64,000 bases of DNA, taken from NCBI RefSeq assembly GCF_000210295.1, contig NC_026735.1, positions 507,749 through 571,748 on the forward strand. The letters are read 5' to 3'. The notes beneath the pieces are model-generated. The model saw nothing but the letters and a program-made list of their open reading frames with translations. It was not told the DNA's origin and ran no database searches. A program made the translations under genes and the position numbers. The number at the start of each line of letters is the position of its first letter. Position 1 is the stretch's first letter. Below are positions 1 to 9,367 of this stretch, in pieces. The stretch comes from Trypanosoma brucei gambiense DAL972. Lineage: Eukaryota; Euglenozoa; Kinetoplastea; Trypanosomatida; Trypanosomatidae.

Positions 1-2891
1 CGCCGCATGGCCGCTGGATTGTACCGCCGCGACTCGTCACCAACAGTACGCTCGGGACCATGGTAACGTCTCTGCCAGATCATCACATCTGAAATGGGAA
101 CCTCCATTATAGTGCCATCGCATTGAAACGCCACCTTTACGAGCCGTGGCTCAGGGTTAAAGAAGGGCTGATGGTGGTACTGAATAATCACCGCACGTTG
201 TGGGCCACCAGCTATGCGTTGCTCAGCTGAACTACTAAAAATGGGACGCCGGGCGCGCACTGGGAGCCCCTCCCGTAAGCCATCAGCATGCGTAGCGGGT
301 GACCAGCCTTCCTGTCCGGAGGCGGTTTGTTCCTCCCATATCGAGTCCTGCGTTTCCACGTAGTTGCCGCGGTTGTAAGCGTAGTTGGCGATGCCATAGT
401 TGAGGGCGTGGTTGAGATTACGTGGGAAAGCTTCCAGTTCACAGCGATCAAAGTCCTCACTTGTCATATCAATTTTTTCTCCCGAATCCAGCTGCACGGT
501 GAGGGGTACGACACGTCTCTCGGAATTCGGGAGCAAGTTATACACCATCCCATCCACCTTAATAGTGGCGTTGGTTTTCATACGCACAGCCTCTATTTCC
601 TGCTCATATGCTTTGGTCGATACAGTTAGCACTGCCCCTGTTTCTGTGTGTGAAAGGTCCACAACTGACGTTTCAAGCCCATGAGAAACAACGTGTCCGT
701 ACTGCTGGTGATCTGTCAACCAGCGACGCCGTTTCATAGCTCTCTCCCACTCACCCAACTGGCGGGAGGTTTGCTCCTTCACATGCTGCTCATACATGGC
801 GCGTTCCTCTGCAGAAAAGTGGCGGAGTACCTCTTGTGGCTGCTCGTGTGGAACAACCGGTTCCGGCGCCCTCCCAACAACGTGGTTCATAAAACCCCGC
901 CCCACGCGGTTTTGATATGACTCAAGGAGAAGCAGTCGATTCAAGTACCGGCTGCTCAACACATGCTCGCGTGTATCTGCAGTACCCATCTCGTCGGCTA
1001 GATGGTAGAGATGAAGGTTCACCGAAGCCGAACCTCCCAACACGGCGTTTACCACGGTAGGCGACGGCAGCATGTACACGCCGAACCAACTGCGCAGCGT
1101 CTCGACGCTCACTCGCATCTCGTCATCATTTACGCGCATCTCGCGCTCATCAAAGGGCGTCCGTTCACAGATTTCGTCCAACCTGTGTCGTCGTGTATCA
1201 CGTTCCTGCGCAGTCTCATTAGCAACAGGTTCTAGCCCGTGGAGTAGGGCAAGCCTCCGTCGCTGCTGATGATGTTGCCGATAACGAGTAAACAATTCCC
1301 ACTCAAGAAACTCAGGCCGTTGCTTCATGAGCGAAAACCCCTCGACATCGCGGTACATGCGATTTAGACGCAGCGCTCGAAAGTTGGGAAATGGCTTAAA
1401 GTAGTCAAGCGGCCTTTCACCACGTGCGTTACGATGACGGAAGACAAACTCGTCAACGATTTGTTGAATAGGAACACCATAATGGATAGTGTTACGCTCT
1501 GTTAGATCCTGTTCCCCCTTCGATAGCCGGTCCTCACGACGCATGATGTCAAATTTGTTTTGAAGAAGATGCCCTACGCCATTTTCAGTGCTCCGCCGTA
1601 TGTAGGGGTTCCAATGCTCATCGGTAGGCGTCTTCCTATAAGCATTCTGCTGAAATAGCATAGCGTCCACAATTCTCTCATCGTTTGTATGCTTCTTTAG
1701 AGTACGTTGATCCGGGCCGCCGTCCTGCACCAACGCCCCCTGGCGTCCGAGACCAAACCGTTGCGCCCGCTCCTCCTCCCGCTGTTGCTCTGCTGTTGTA
1801 CGTGAAGCCCGCATGGTGTTGATGATTTGTTCGGTTAGTTGCTCTCCTATGGCAGGTCGGTCCACCACTGTGTTACGCGCATAGACCTTCTGGGCAACAG
1901 CGTCAACTAAAGGCGTGGCTGTAGCGGATGAACCACGCAACGTACGCTGAGCTTCCTCCATTGAAGATGGAACCACGTTGGGGGGAAGTTGCTGAGCGCC
2001 GTAAGGTGTACCTTTCTGCTGTGCAAGGAACCTGTCCATATCATAACCTTGAAAAGGGATGCGGACTGTGCGCTGCAGGATAGTGAAATCATGTTTTTCC
2101 TTCTCTCGTAGACCGTGGGTAATGAGGAGATTTTCTGCGGTGAAACTGTCGTTAAGAATCCTATCCTTGGTACGTTGCGCCTCGTCAAGTGCATCACGGT
2201 CCACCCCCGTTGTTAAGGGAAGCGGAGAATGTTGTTCTGCTATGGAGTAACGATCCGCCACTGCCTGCTGTTTGAGTGCGCTGCGGCTCGTGCCACCACT
2301 GTTATAAAGTTGTTGAATTGGATGAACACTTTCGCTCTCGTGTACGGTGTTGGCAACCTGGTATTCAGCAGCACGGCTACGAAGCAACTCCTCTCGTTCC
2401 TGTGCTGATGCTAGGCTCCGGAGGGAGGCACGGTGTTGAGTAAATTCTTCCCTCATGCGGTCCACGTCGTGATCCAACCAAACACGTCGGTGTGCAGCTT
2501 CTTCATATTCATACGGGCTCTGAATATGGGGATACGCTACCGCACCACCGTTGGCGAAATTCCTTGGGGCATACTGCGGGCTGTAACCGCGAGTTACATC
2601 TCGGTAATAATCCTTATGAGCCTGTCCACCGAGTGGGTCCACCTCCCCGAAAAGTTCTCGTTGCATATGGGATGCCCAATCACCGGAAGAAGCGGGATTT
2701 TCCCCTGCAGTTGCACCGGGAGATGCGGTGGCATCACCATTCGCATTTTCAGAGCGCCTGACCGAAGAGAAATTAGAGGGTTTGGAATCACGAATGAATG
2801 TGTGAAGTCCCGACTGGTACCGCACCGCACTGAAGGTCGCCCGTATATTCGGTGCAAGTCGTGCGCCATCGCATACTCGTCGCCGAATCAT
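1..2891 (-). CDS. Large conserved protein, probably mitochondrial; C-terminus cut by the window edge
   Basis: A continuous minus-strand frame runs from ATG at 2891 to the left edge with no stop seen (about 963 codons visible), so the C-terminus is missing. The N-terminus starts MIRRRVCDGARLAPNIRA and continues rich in Arg, Ala and Ser with almost no acidic residues. It looks like a mitochondrial import presequence. The rest is hydrophilic, rich in Arg, Glu and Gln, with helical stretches such as AEQQREEERAQRFGLGRQG and no transmembrane segment or enzyme motif I recognise. The start is supported because 2891 is the first ATG after a predicted splice-acceptor AG at 3022-3023. Large basic proteins of this kind in trypanosomes are often mitoribosomal or mitoribosome-assembly proteins. 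That role is inference only. Confidence 0.8.
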   Translation of the reverse strand, partial: MIRRRVCDGARLAPNIRATFSAVRYQSGLHTFIRDSKPSNFSSVRRSENANGDATASPGATAGENPASSGDWASHMQRELFGEVDPLGGQAHKDYYRDVTRGYSPQYAPRNFANGGAVAYPHIQSPYEYEEAAHRRVWLDHDVDRMREEFTQHRASLRSLASAQEREELLRSRAAEYQVANTVHESESVHPIQQLYNSGGTSRSALKQQAVADRYSIAEQHSPLPLTTGVDRDALDEAQRTKDRILNDSFTAENLLITHGLREKEKHDFTILQRTVRIPFQGYDMDRFLAQQKGTPYGAQQLPPNVVPSSMEEAQRTLRGSSATATPLVDAVAQKVYARNTVVDRPAIGEQLTEQIINTMRASRTTAEQQREEERAQRFGLGRQGALVQDGGPDQRTLKKHTNDERIVDAMLFQQNAYRKTPTDEHWNPYIRRSTENGVGHLLQNKFDIMRREDRLSKGEQDLTERNTIHYGVPIQQIVDEFVFRHRNARGERPLDYFKPFPNFRALRLNRMYRDVEGFSLMKQRPEFLEWELFTRYRQHHQQRRRLALLHGLEPVANETAQERDTRRHRLDEICERTPFDEREMRVNDDEMRVSVETLRSWFGVYMLPSPTVVNAVLGGSASVNLHLYHLADEMGTADTREHVLSSRYLNRLLLLESYQNRVGRGFMNHVVGRAPEPVVPHEQPQEVLRHFSAEERAMYEQHVKEQTSRQLGEWERAMKRRRWLTDHQQYGHVVSHGLETSVVDLSHTETGAVLTVSTKAYEQEIEAVRMKTNATIKVDGMVYNLLPNSERRVVPLTVQLDSGEKIDMTSEDFDRCELEAFPRNLNHALNYGIANYAYNRGNYVETQDSIWEEQTASGQEGWSPATHADGLREGLPVRARRPIFSSSAEQRIAGGPQRAVIIQYHHQPFFNPEPRLVKVAFQCDGTIMEVPISDVMIWQRRYHGPERTVGDESRRYNPAAMR

Positions 2892-3021
2892 CTCTCGGAC
2901 CCGTCAGTAACAGTTATGGTTCGCAACCTCTTGAATATTTCTTCCTCTTGTTTTCCTTTTTTCCTTCCCTCCACAATCCTGCCGCTACTTATTTAGCTGT
3001 CGACTCCACCAATGCGTTAAA

Positions 3022-3085
3022 CTGCCGTACACAAAAATAAAGGCACACGATAATAATAATAATAATAACAATAATAATAAAGGAA
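3022..3085 (-). promoter_or_regulatory. Predicted spliced-leader acceptor for the leftmost gene
   Basis: On the minus strand a T-rich (ATT)n tract, then more T-rich sequence, leads into a CAG whose AG is at 3023-3022. No ATG lies between it and the gene start at 2891, giving a 5' UTR of about 130 nt. The plus-strand (AAT)n repeat at 3051-3080 is therefore probably part of the processing signal. Confidence 0.5.
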
Positions 3086-4665
3086 ATCCTCCTTCTTACC
3101 GCTATCCTTCTTCCAAATGCACGAATACCTCCTTCCCCCGTTTTGTACGAGCACAAGTGAGCGCAATTGCGTTTCTGAGCCGGTTACTACCTTTTCTCTA
3201 CTTGAACTGCTTCTTTTAACCTGTTGAACCCACTCGTTTTTGACTGCGAAGGGTTGCCCCAGACCTTTTGTCCTTTTTTTTTTTTAAAAAACCCTTTCGG
3301 GTGTCTAATGTTTCTTTTAAAGTGTCAAGAAAAAAGTCAAAGTACGGCCCAGTCAGCACAAACTCACCACCATCTGCAACCGCGTCATTAACAAAAGGAA
3401 AAGAAGATTATTTATTTTTTTTTAGAAGGAGGAGAAGAATACATCTCGTACATGTTACCAAAAATGATGCATAAATGGAGATGTGGTTTCAGTTTCCAAC
3501 ATAGAAGCAAGTGCATTTGCTCACAAGTTCAAATGACACACGGCAGTGAAGGGCAGGAGAGTAGAGAATAAATCCTTTTGTTTTATTTTTGTTGAAAAGA
3601 GTTTATCACAATTAAATAAAAAAAAAAGACAAAAGGAAAATTGAGAAGGGAGGGATGGAGGGGAGGTGGAGAAAAAAAAAACAGTAAAGAAAGGTGTACA
3701 GAGAGAGAACAGTGAGAAAAAGAGAATATATGGTTCTGAAAACATACACAACTAATAGCTGTGTTCCTTTTCCCCCTCTTCCTCTTCCCTCATTCTATTC
3801 ATTCCACCCACTTATTCTAACTTCAGCAACTCTTCCTCCTCATCCTCATCATCACCCTCTCCCGCATTCAACATTCCTTTTTCATTTGTTTCGCCTCCTA
3901 AAAGAAAAATGTCCCGATACCTTCCGCTACAGACACATATGCATGTATAAATAAATATACGTCTTCACGACAAAAATGGTAGAGTTAAATAGCAAAGCAA
4001 AAACGCAATGCGTTGCAAGTGTGTGCGATACGAGAGGAGAGGGAAAAAACAAAAAAAAACAGCCGAAAAGATAGGACAAATATATCAAAAATATATGCAC
4101 AATAGGGTGCGAAGTCCCCCCTCCCTAACACTTCACACACGGGAAAAATGAGGATCCGTATTTCCTTCCCTCTCAGGTATTTGTCCACTCATATATCCGT
4201 ATAAATATATAAATATCCTTCGATATATGTGTCCTTTTTGTTAAGTCCGGTTACGTTCCTTTTTTTTTCTCCATCTTTTTCTTCATCCTCGTGCCCATTC
4301 CGCCGATTCTCCACCACATATTCCCTTCTCGTTGACACGCACCTCATTTGTTCCCTCCACCAATAAGCAAACCAATGCTTTCACCACGCAACAACGCCAC
4401 ATTTGTTTCGCCGTTTATTTGCAAGGGAGAATGACCGCATTCCTACACTCCAAAATCCTTCGAACGTCTACAATGGCGCTCCCAATGCCTTAAAGCCTAA
4501 CGAATATTAACATATGCATACGTAAGTAAACACCCGCACATATCTTTTCAAGTATCACAATGTCCTTCAAACAAGCAAATAAAAAAGCAAGTGAAGGAAA
4601 GGCGCAACCAACAATTGGGTAAGAGGAGAATCTCCAAATGCGCCCCTCTCTCTCCCTTCCCCCGC

Positions 4666-4704
4666 CACACACACACACACACACAAATATATATATATAT
4701 ATAT
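4666..4704. repeat. (CA)n-(TA)n microsatellite
   Basis: About ten CA units run directly into about nine AT units. It lies close downstream of the TVP23 stop codon, so it would sit in that gene's 3' UTR as alternating UA and UG. Confidence 0.9.
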
Positions 4705-4857
4705 CATTTACTGTTACGCCCCACTCACCCGCTTACATGCATTTCTTTCCACTCACATGCAGAATTATTCTGCAATATCATCTGATTCTCAACCCCCAAC
4801 ACAATCTCTCTTTTTTTTCCCCCTCTCTCTTTTCATCATCACTGTCCCCCCCCCCTT

Positions 4858-5532
4858 CTATACACGGCCAACGGCTTGAGAAACCATGTATTGTGTAATT
4901 TTCTTTTTGGCGTCCTGGCTACACTTCAGGAAACCAACCATATTAGATCCTGCAAGCACGGCGCCAAACAGAGCCATCGGGAGTCGTGACAGGGACATTA
5001 AGTTAAATAAGACAAGCAGCAACCATATAGCAACATAACCGACAGTCGTGGCCCAAAAGAACCACTTGTCAAAGGGATGAACGCATTGCTCAACATCGGG
5101 GGAACTTTCAAATACCCATTTGGAGGTGCCGTCCTCATGCACTTCATTCCACCAGCGAAGTGACACAAGGAGGCGACCACTGACATTTTTGGTCGTCCAG
5201 AAATCCGCCGCCACGAACAGAATCGTAATGACAAATATCAAAATGGGGTTAGAGCTGAAGATACCACCCAGAATGAATGTAAGTAGCGCAACTATCTTGA
5301 AAAAGATATGAAAAAATGCTGCAATTGGGTGCACTCCCTTGTAAACAGAGTCATTGGCAGGTACCTGTTGCACTGGTTGCTGCATCCCTTGCGGTGGCAC
5401 TTGCTGTTGAGAGCCCATGGGACTGTATTGCACGTAATTACTTGATCCAAGTTGCGGCATGAATGGATCCTGCTGGCTTGGGTTATTTGACGGATACGGT
5501 TTACCAACTTGAGGCTGCGAAGGCTCAAGCAT
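4858..5532 (-). CDS. TVP23: TVP23/FAM18 family Golgi membrane protein
   Basis: 224 aa. A Pro/Gln-rich cytosolic N-terminus (about 1-62) is followed by the TVP23 core: HPIAAFFHIFFKIVALLTF opens the first pair of membrane segments (about 69-90 and 94-112). The family's diagnostic block RWWNEVHEDGTSKWVFES follows at 126-143, then a second pair at about 157-178 and 184-202. TVP23/FAM18 proteins sit in late Golgi membranes, where the yeast member associates with Yip4/Yip5 and helps retrograde traffic. The long PQ-rich N-terminal extension is not typical of the short yeast and animal proteins. Family assignment is strong; the role in this organism is inferred. Confidence 0.9.
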   Translation of the reverse strand: MLEPSQPQVGKPYPSNNPSQQDPFMPQLGSSNYVQYSPMGSQQQVPPQGMQQPVQQVPANDSVYKGVHPIAAFFHIFFKIVALLTFILGGIFSSNPILIFVITILFVAADFWTTKNVSGRLLVSLRWWNEVHEDGTSKWVFESSPDVEQCVHPFDKWFFWATTVGYVAIWLLLVLFNLMSLSRLPMALFGAVLAGSNMVGFLKCSQDAKKKITQYMVSQAVGRV

Positions 5533-6315
5533 AACGACTCCCCGTGCCTCTTTTACCTAATGGTAGGCCTGAGAAACTGTTTTGCTGAACTCCTCTGTGA
5601 TTGTACTTCTATATGATGCAAGAGAAACGCTGCTTACAATATACACAAGGAAGAGTTTCCTCAGCGACCTTTTCTCTTCTCCTCGTTTCAACTCTTCTAA
5701 ATAAGTGTCGTGCAATGAAAGGCACAGTTATTTGACACTCAAGCAGGAACCCTCTATTATGAAGAATTAAGGATATGACATTTTCATTAAATGCCGAGAG
5801 ATTATGGGGGAATAAAAAAAAAAAGAGGAGAAAAGGGTGTACACAACACAGTACTGATAGCAGCAGTGGGCAAGATTCCCAATGCGAAAGGGTGAAAAAT
5901 CATCGTCACAAAGCGACTCGGTACCCAAATAGACGTGCTGATGAAGTGAAATTAATAATATTTGTATTTCGACCAGCAGTTATTCGAAAACTATAATACA
6001 GCAGGTATGTGAGCAACCACCGAAAGAAATAAGAAAAAAAAACAACAAACACAACTAATTAAACGAACACACATATCACACCAACACAACCATGTTACCT
6101 CCTTCTCAAGCTCTGAATGTCCTTCACTACCACTAACCACAAAAAAAAAAAAAATGGTCAGTAGAGGCATCGTAATCACACGTCACATTGGGTAACACAA
6201 GTAATCTCACATAAATTCAGCATCCCGCGCATATGTTGTTGTTCCTACACAAATATGAGTCATTTCTGTTGTTGTTGTTGTTTCTTCGTGGTCGTTAGTT
6301 GAAGCACAACTTCGC
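5533..6315. other. Intergenic spacer with one arm of an inverted repeat
   Basis: This should contain the 3' UTR of the SUMO ligase gene and the 5' UTR of TVP23. It includes poly-A runs at about 5813-5825 and 6141-6155. The segment 6112-6141 is an exact reverse complement of 6319-6348 inside the ligase coding sequence. No convincing gene. Confidence 0.7.
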
Positions 6316-6348
6316 TCATGTGGTTAGTGGTAGTGAAGGACATTCAGA
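6112..6348. repeat. Perfect 30-bp inverted repeat with 177-nt loop across the ligase stop codon
   Basis: Positions 6112-6141 and 6319-6348 are perfect reverse complements over 30 nt, and the match ends sharply on both sides. The right arm is the last ten codons of the SUMO ligase gene (residues SECPSLPLTT); the stop codon at 6316-6318 is just outside it. The left arm lies in the predicted 3' UTR. The arms are mixed-sequence, not simple repeats. In the minus-strand transcript they could form a 30-bp stem closing a 177-nt loop that contains the stop codon. Confidence 0.9.
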
Positions 6349-7452
6349 CTGCTGCTTCTCCTGCTGGTTTATTTCCTCTTCTTCTTCTTCTTCTACCATC
6401 ATGACTTCACACCCATCTACACTCTCTTCATCACTACCGCATGTTGCGCCTTCGACGCTACGCCACTCCTTATGGTCTCGACCAAATAAAACCACAGAAA
6501 ATGCGTTAGAGTCCAAGCCCTCTAACGCAGCCTGAAGTGTACTGTCGATGCAAACGTCGCCAATAAATACAGGTCCATCGCATATCGGGCAATTCCACGA
6601 ATTGCTTTGAAGACATGCGCTAAGGTACGTCAGGAGGTCGAAGCAAGTTAAATGTGAGCAGTGGTTACCCCGACCCGCAATTTTCATTCGACCGTAACTA
6701 AGCGGACAGCGAAGGGTGACAACCGCCTCACCGTCCTGAACGCCATTGTCGCCTGCGATCCCATTTGGAAGGTTGGGCGCATCAGCGCTTTTACGACCAT
6801 TCCTTCCGCCACTATTATGTGTATTATCGGCCTTATCATCTACCCATCCACTATCCACATCGATATCTGAATCCCCTGCAGCACTCTCAGCAGCACTTGC
6901 CGAGGAAGAAGGCGAATCCCATTCATTTGCTTTGGCTGGTGTGGAAAGCGGTTCACGAAGAAGGCGAGCGATGGTGCGGTCAATTATTACTTCAGGTTCT
7001 ATTACATTACACCATGCGAGGAGGAATGTTGCGGTCCATTTACCGCGTCTCACGACAAGAATTTTAAGCTCTGCCTCAGCTGCGATACCGCCATCAGGAC
7101 CCTTCGGAAGGAATGAAGAAAGTGGCATCCCCGCCAGTGTGCGGTGACTGGCACTTCGTGATGGGCATCGTGGGAATTCTGAAGTAATGAAGCGGTCATT
7201 CACCATGACGGTGAATTCCTGCTGATTTGTCTGAGGCCACCCAATCGGTTGCGCAGGATCCCCAAGCTTACAAGGAAATAATACCAAATCCACTCGCTCA
7301 CTAAAACTTGCTACGTTCCGTGCGGAAGACGGCGGTACGCCAACTTTTTGCAGAACTATGCCATCACTGCCACCACTACTCGAAAGATCGAAACGCCTGA
7401 CAAGGGAAAGTATGGGAAAGCAAGGAGATTGCACGGAAACGGGTGGAAGCAT
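6316..7452 (-). CDS. SIZ/PIAS-type SUMO E3 ligase with SP-RING zinc finger
   Basis: 378 aa. Residues about 244-300 form a MIZ/SP-RING finger: Cys249 in CPLSYGRMKI, then Cys265-x-His267-x2-Cys270, Trp286, and Cys288/Cys291 in WNCPICDGPV. This finger recruits the SUMO-loaded E2 Ubc9. Residues about 78-165 (FTVMVNDRFI to GKWTATFLLAWCNV) resemble a divergent PINIT domain, which positions substrate in Siz proteins. A Ser/Asp/Asn-rich linker joins the two. Near the C-terminus EVMMVEEEEEEE is a hydrophobic core followed by acid, typical of a SUMO-interacting motif. No SAP domain is visible. Expected in the nucleus. The last ten codons form one arm of a 30-bp inverted repeat. Trypanosomes have more than one SIZ/PIAS-like protein, and I cannot say which this is. 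Confidence 0.85.
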   Translation of the reverse strand: MLPPVSVQSPCFPILSLVRRFDLSSSGGSDGIVLQKVGVPPSSARNVASFSERVDLVLFPCKLGDPAQPIGWPQTNQQEFTVMVNDRFITSEFPRCPSRSASHRTLAGMPLSSFLPKGPDGGIAAEAELKILVVRRGKWTATFLLAWCNVIEPEVIIDRTIARLLREPLSTPAKANEWDSPSSSASAAESAAGDSDIDVDSGWVDDKADNTHNSGGRNGRKSADAPNLPNGIAGDNGVQDGEAVVTLRCPLSYGRMKIAGRGNHCSHLTCFDLLTYLSACLQSNSWNCPICDGPVFIGDVCIDSTLQAALEGLDSNAFSVVLFGRDHKEWRSVEGATCGSDEESVDGCEVMMVEEEEEEEINQQEKQQSECPSLPLTT

Positions 7453-8804
7453 TTCACCACACCACTTACGTTACTTTTCAAACTTCTTACTGGATTCGAC
7501 TCCCAGTCAGTTCTCGTTGGAAGTTTCAGTCTGTACAACTATTTATTTATTTATTTATTTTTTCCTTTACTTTTTTTTTTTCGTTGGTGTGTTTTTTTCC
7601 GCACCACCCGCCTGCACCGCCGTAAACTAGAGGACAACACGCCTTGATAGGTTAAAGTTATTATTACCAAGAAAGGAAGGATAAGAAAAAAAATAAATAA
7701 AAGAAACAAATAAACAAAAGAACCGAGGAACTGAAACATCCAACCAAATAGAGTGACAAACCATGTGTTAGAGAGTAAAGTGGGACCCATCAAGGAAGGG
7801 ACAGTAGTGAAGTGTAAATGAATGTTGTTACATACGCCCTCATATGGCAACCCTGCCAAAAAAAAAAAAAGAAACAAAGAGAAAAACGACCTGAAACGGA
7901 GCCTCGACCAAAGAAAAAACAAATAAATAAATAAATAGTTACACACTATTCCTTTGGTAGCCGAACTATAACCCATAATCCGAAAGAATTGGAAACTGTG
8001 ATGAAATGTGAGACGTGTCGAAAAGGAGGTAAAACAAACAAACAAACAACGCGTCCCCACCCTCCAAAAAAAAAAAGCCCACACTCGCCAAACGGCCGAC
8101 TTGTGCATGTATCTTCTATTACTGCTGCACTTAACCTGAACTTATGTTCCATCTCAAACCTTTTTCACAACGCTTCTCCGCTCCGCACCATCTCCCAACC
8201 TTTTTCATTCAGACTTTTTTTTTTCTCTCTCTCTTCCCCCTCTTCCCCCCTCCTCCCCTTCACAACCCTTCAAACATCCGCTTAAAGTTCCGACCAACCA
8301 AAACACAAACACACCTGCTCCACCCATCATCACCATCTGATCACACACAAACGTGTATTCAACGATAAGGAAAAATCAAACAAACAAACAAGAAAATAAA
8401 CACTCGGGAAGGTAGAATCCTTTTCAATGGGGAAGTTCAAAAAAGGTCTTTGACTGCTCCACACAATAACCCTTATTTTAAAATATAAAAAAAAAAACTT
8501 CGCTCACCGCACCCTGACAGCCATAGAGAAGTAAGGCGGAAACACAAAACGTACTTCTGCTTGCTTTTTCATACGCCAGTGGAGTTAGTGGGTAGAAAAG
8601 TGTTGAGGAAAGAAAAGAAAAGAAAAGAAAAGTATGGGGAGTATTAATGGAGGGATAATGAAGAAAGAAATGAATGAAGCGCAATACCAACGCAAACCCC
8701 ACTCCAGAAATATATAATGGAGGAGCTGTCATATGCAAATCATTTACACCAGCAACAAATGACAACACCACAGCAATTGCCTCTTGACACGCCCCACCAC
8801 CGAA

Positions 8805-8847
<43 letters not shown>

Positions 8848-8965
8848 TATATGTTCCCCCTACACACACATACACATACACATACACATACACAGCAAAT
8901 AAAAAAAAAAAAAGCACATCACTATCACTTTCTCATCGTACATGCTGAAACATTCAAACCAAACA
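7453..8965. other. Intergenic spacer, about 1.5 kb
   Basis: Expected 3' UTR of the CX9C gene and 5' UTR of the SUMO ligase. It holds (TTTA)n at about 7540-7560, (AAAT)n at about 7920-7936, which is nearly complementary to it, a (AAAAG)n run near 8605-8630, and a TA repeat at 8808-8844 followed by CA/TA-rich repeats to about 8895. The longest minus-strand frame (7551-8108) is Phe-rich translation of T runs and is not a convincing gene. Confidence 0.7.
8808..8895. repeat. (TA)n microsatellite followed by (ACATAC)n-like repeat
   Basis: An uninterrupted run of about 18 TA units at 8808-8844 is followed, after a short interruption, by repeated ACACAT/ACATAC units. It lies just downstream of the stop of the CX9C gene, in its likely 3' UTR. 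Confidence 0.9.
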
Positions 8966-9367
8966 CTAGCGGCGCTGTTCCTGCCTTCCACGCTGCCTTT
9001 GTATGAGTCCCACCATTCCGCAGTACAAAACCTCAAGTGCCTCCTGTTCGCAATCGCCTCCGGCATAACGGCATTTCTCCAACTTTCTTCTTTCTTCTCG
9101 ACATGTGGAAACTTCAGTAGCCGCCTTGAAGACCATCTTTTGTTTTTTTTCGTCCTCCAAACATCGGCGTGCAACTTCGCGGTACGGCTCACATTTTTTC
9201 ATTCCGCGTCTGTGGATGCTTTGATCCACCCAACTACCATCACTTGCTTGGGGTACAAAGTTTTGAACGCAAGCATCAATGTCATTCACTTCACCGGAAC
9301 AAAACCGATCTGTCATCAATTTTGTCAGTAAAATTTGAAGGTTTTCATTGGTAGCCTCAGTCGACAT
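8966..9367 (-). CDS. Small protein with four CX9C motifs (CHCH-like, likely mitochondrial intermembrane space)
   Basis: 133 aa from the ATG at 9367; a frame extended two codons further would need a GTG. The protein has exactly eight cysteines, and they form four consecutive CX9C pairs: Cys23-Cys33, Cys59-Cys69, Cys89-Cys99 and Cys106-Cys116. Twin CX9C proteins fold as disulfide-linked helical hairpins (CHCH) and are oxidised by the Mia40/Erv1 relay in the intermembrane space. Family members include cytochrome oxidase assembly factors, complex I subunits and mitoribosomal proteins. There is no N-terminal presequence, as expected for that import route. Two CHCH units in tandem is an unusual arrangement. 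I do not recognise a specific orthologue. Confidence 0.8.
   Translation of the reverse strand: MSTEATNENLQILLTKLMTDRFCSGEVNDIDACVQNFVPQASDGSWVDQSIHRRGMKKCEPYREVARRCLEDEKKQKMVFKAATEVSTCREERRKLEKCRYAGGDCEQEALEVLYCGMVGLIQRQRGRQEQRR

Larger units (their letters stand above)
2892..4857. other. Intergenic spacer, about 2 kb
   Basis: This should hold the 3' UTR of the TVP23 gene and the 5' UTR of the leftmost gene. It contains (AAT)n at 3051-3080, long poly-A and poly-T runs (for example 3271-3285), and a CA/TA microsatellite at 4666-4704. Open frames in it are short and of low complexity (Phe/Ser/Pro or Lys runs), so I see no further gene. Confidence 0.7.

Noticed and set aside
2433..2996. 187-aa plus-strand frame
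   Set aside because: Antisense to the N-terminal part of the leftmost gene, whose minus-strand frame is open over the whole region.
7540..7936. Inverted TTTA/AAAT stretches (about 20 bp) as a second hairpin near the SUMO ligase gene
   Set aside because: Both arms are tetranucleotide repeats, so the complementarity is expected by composition.
7551..8108. 185-aa minus-strand frame
   Set aside because: Phe/Leu runs come from translated T homopolymers and TTTA repeats; it begins and ends in spacer sequence with no domain, so it is probably UTR.
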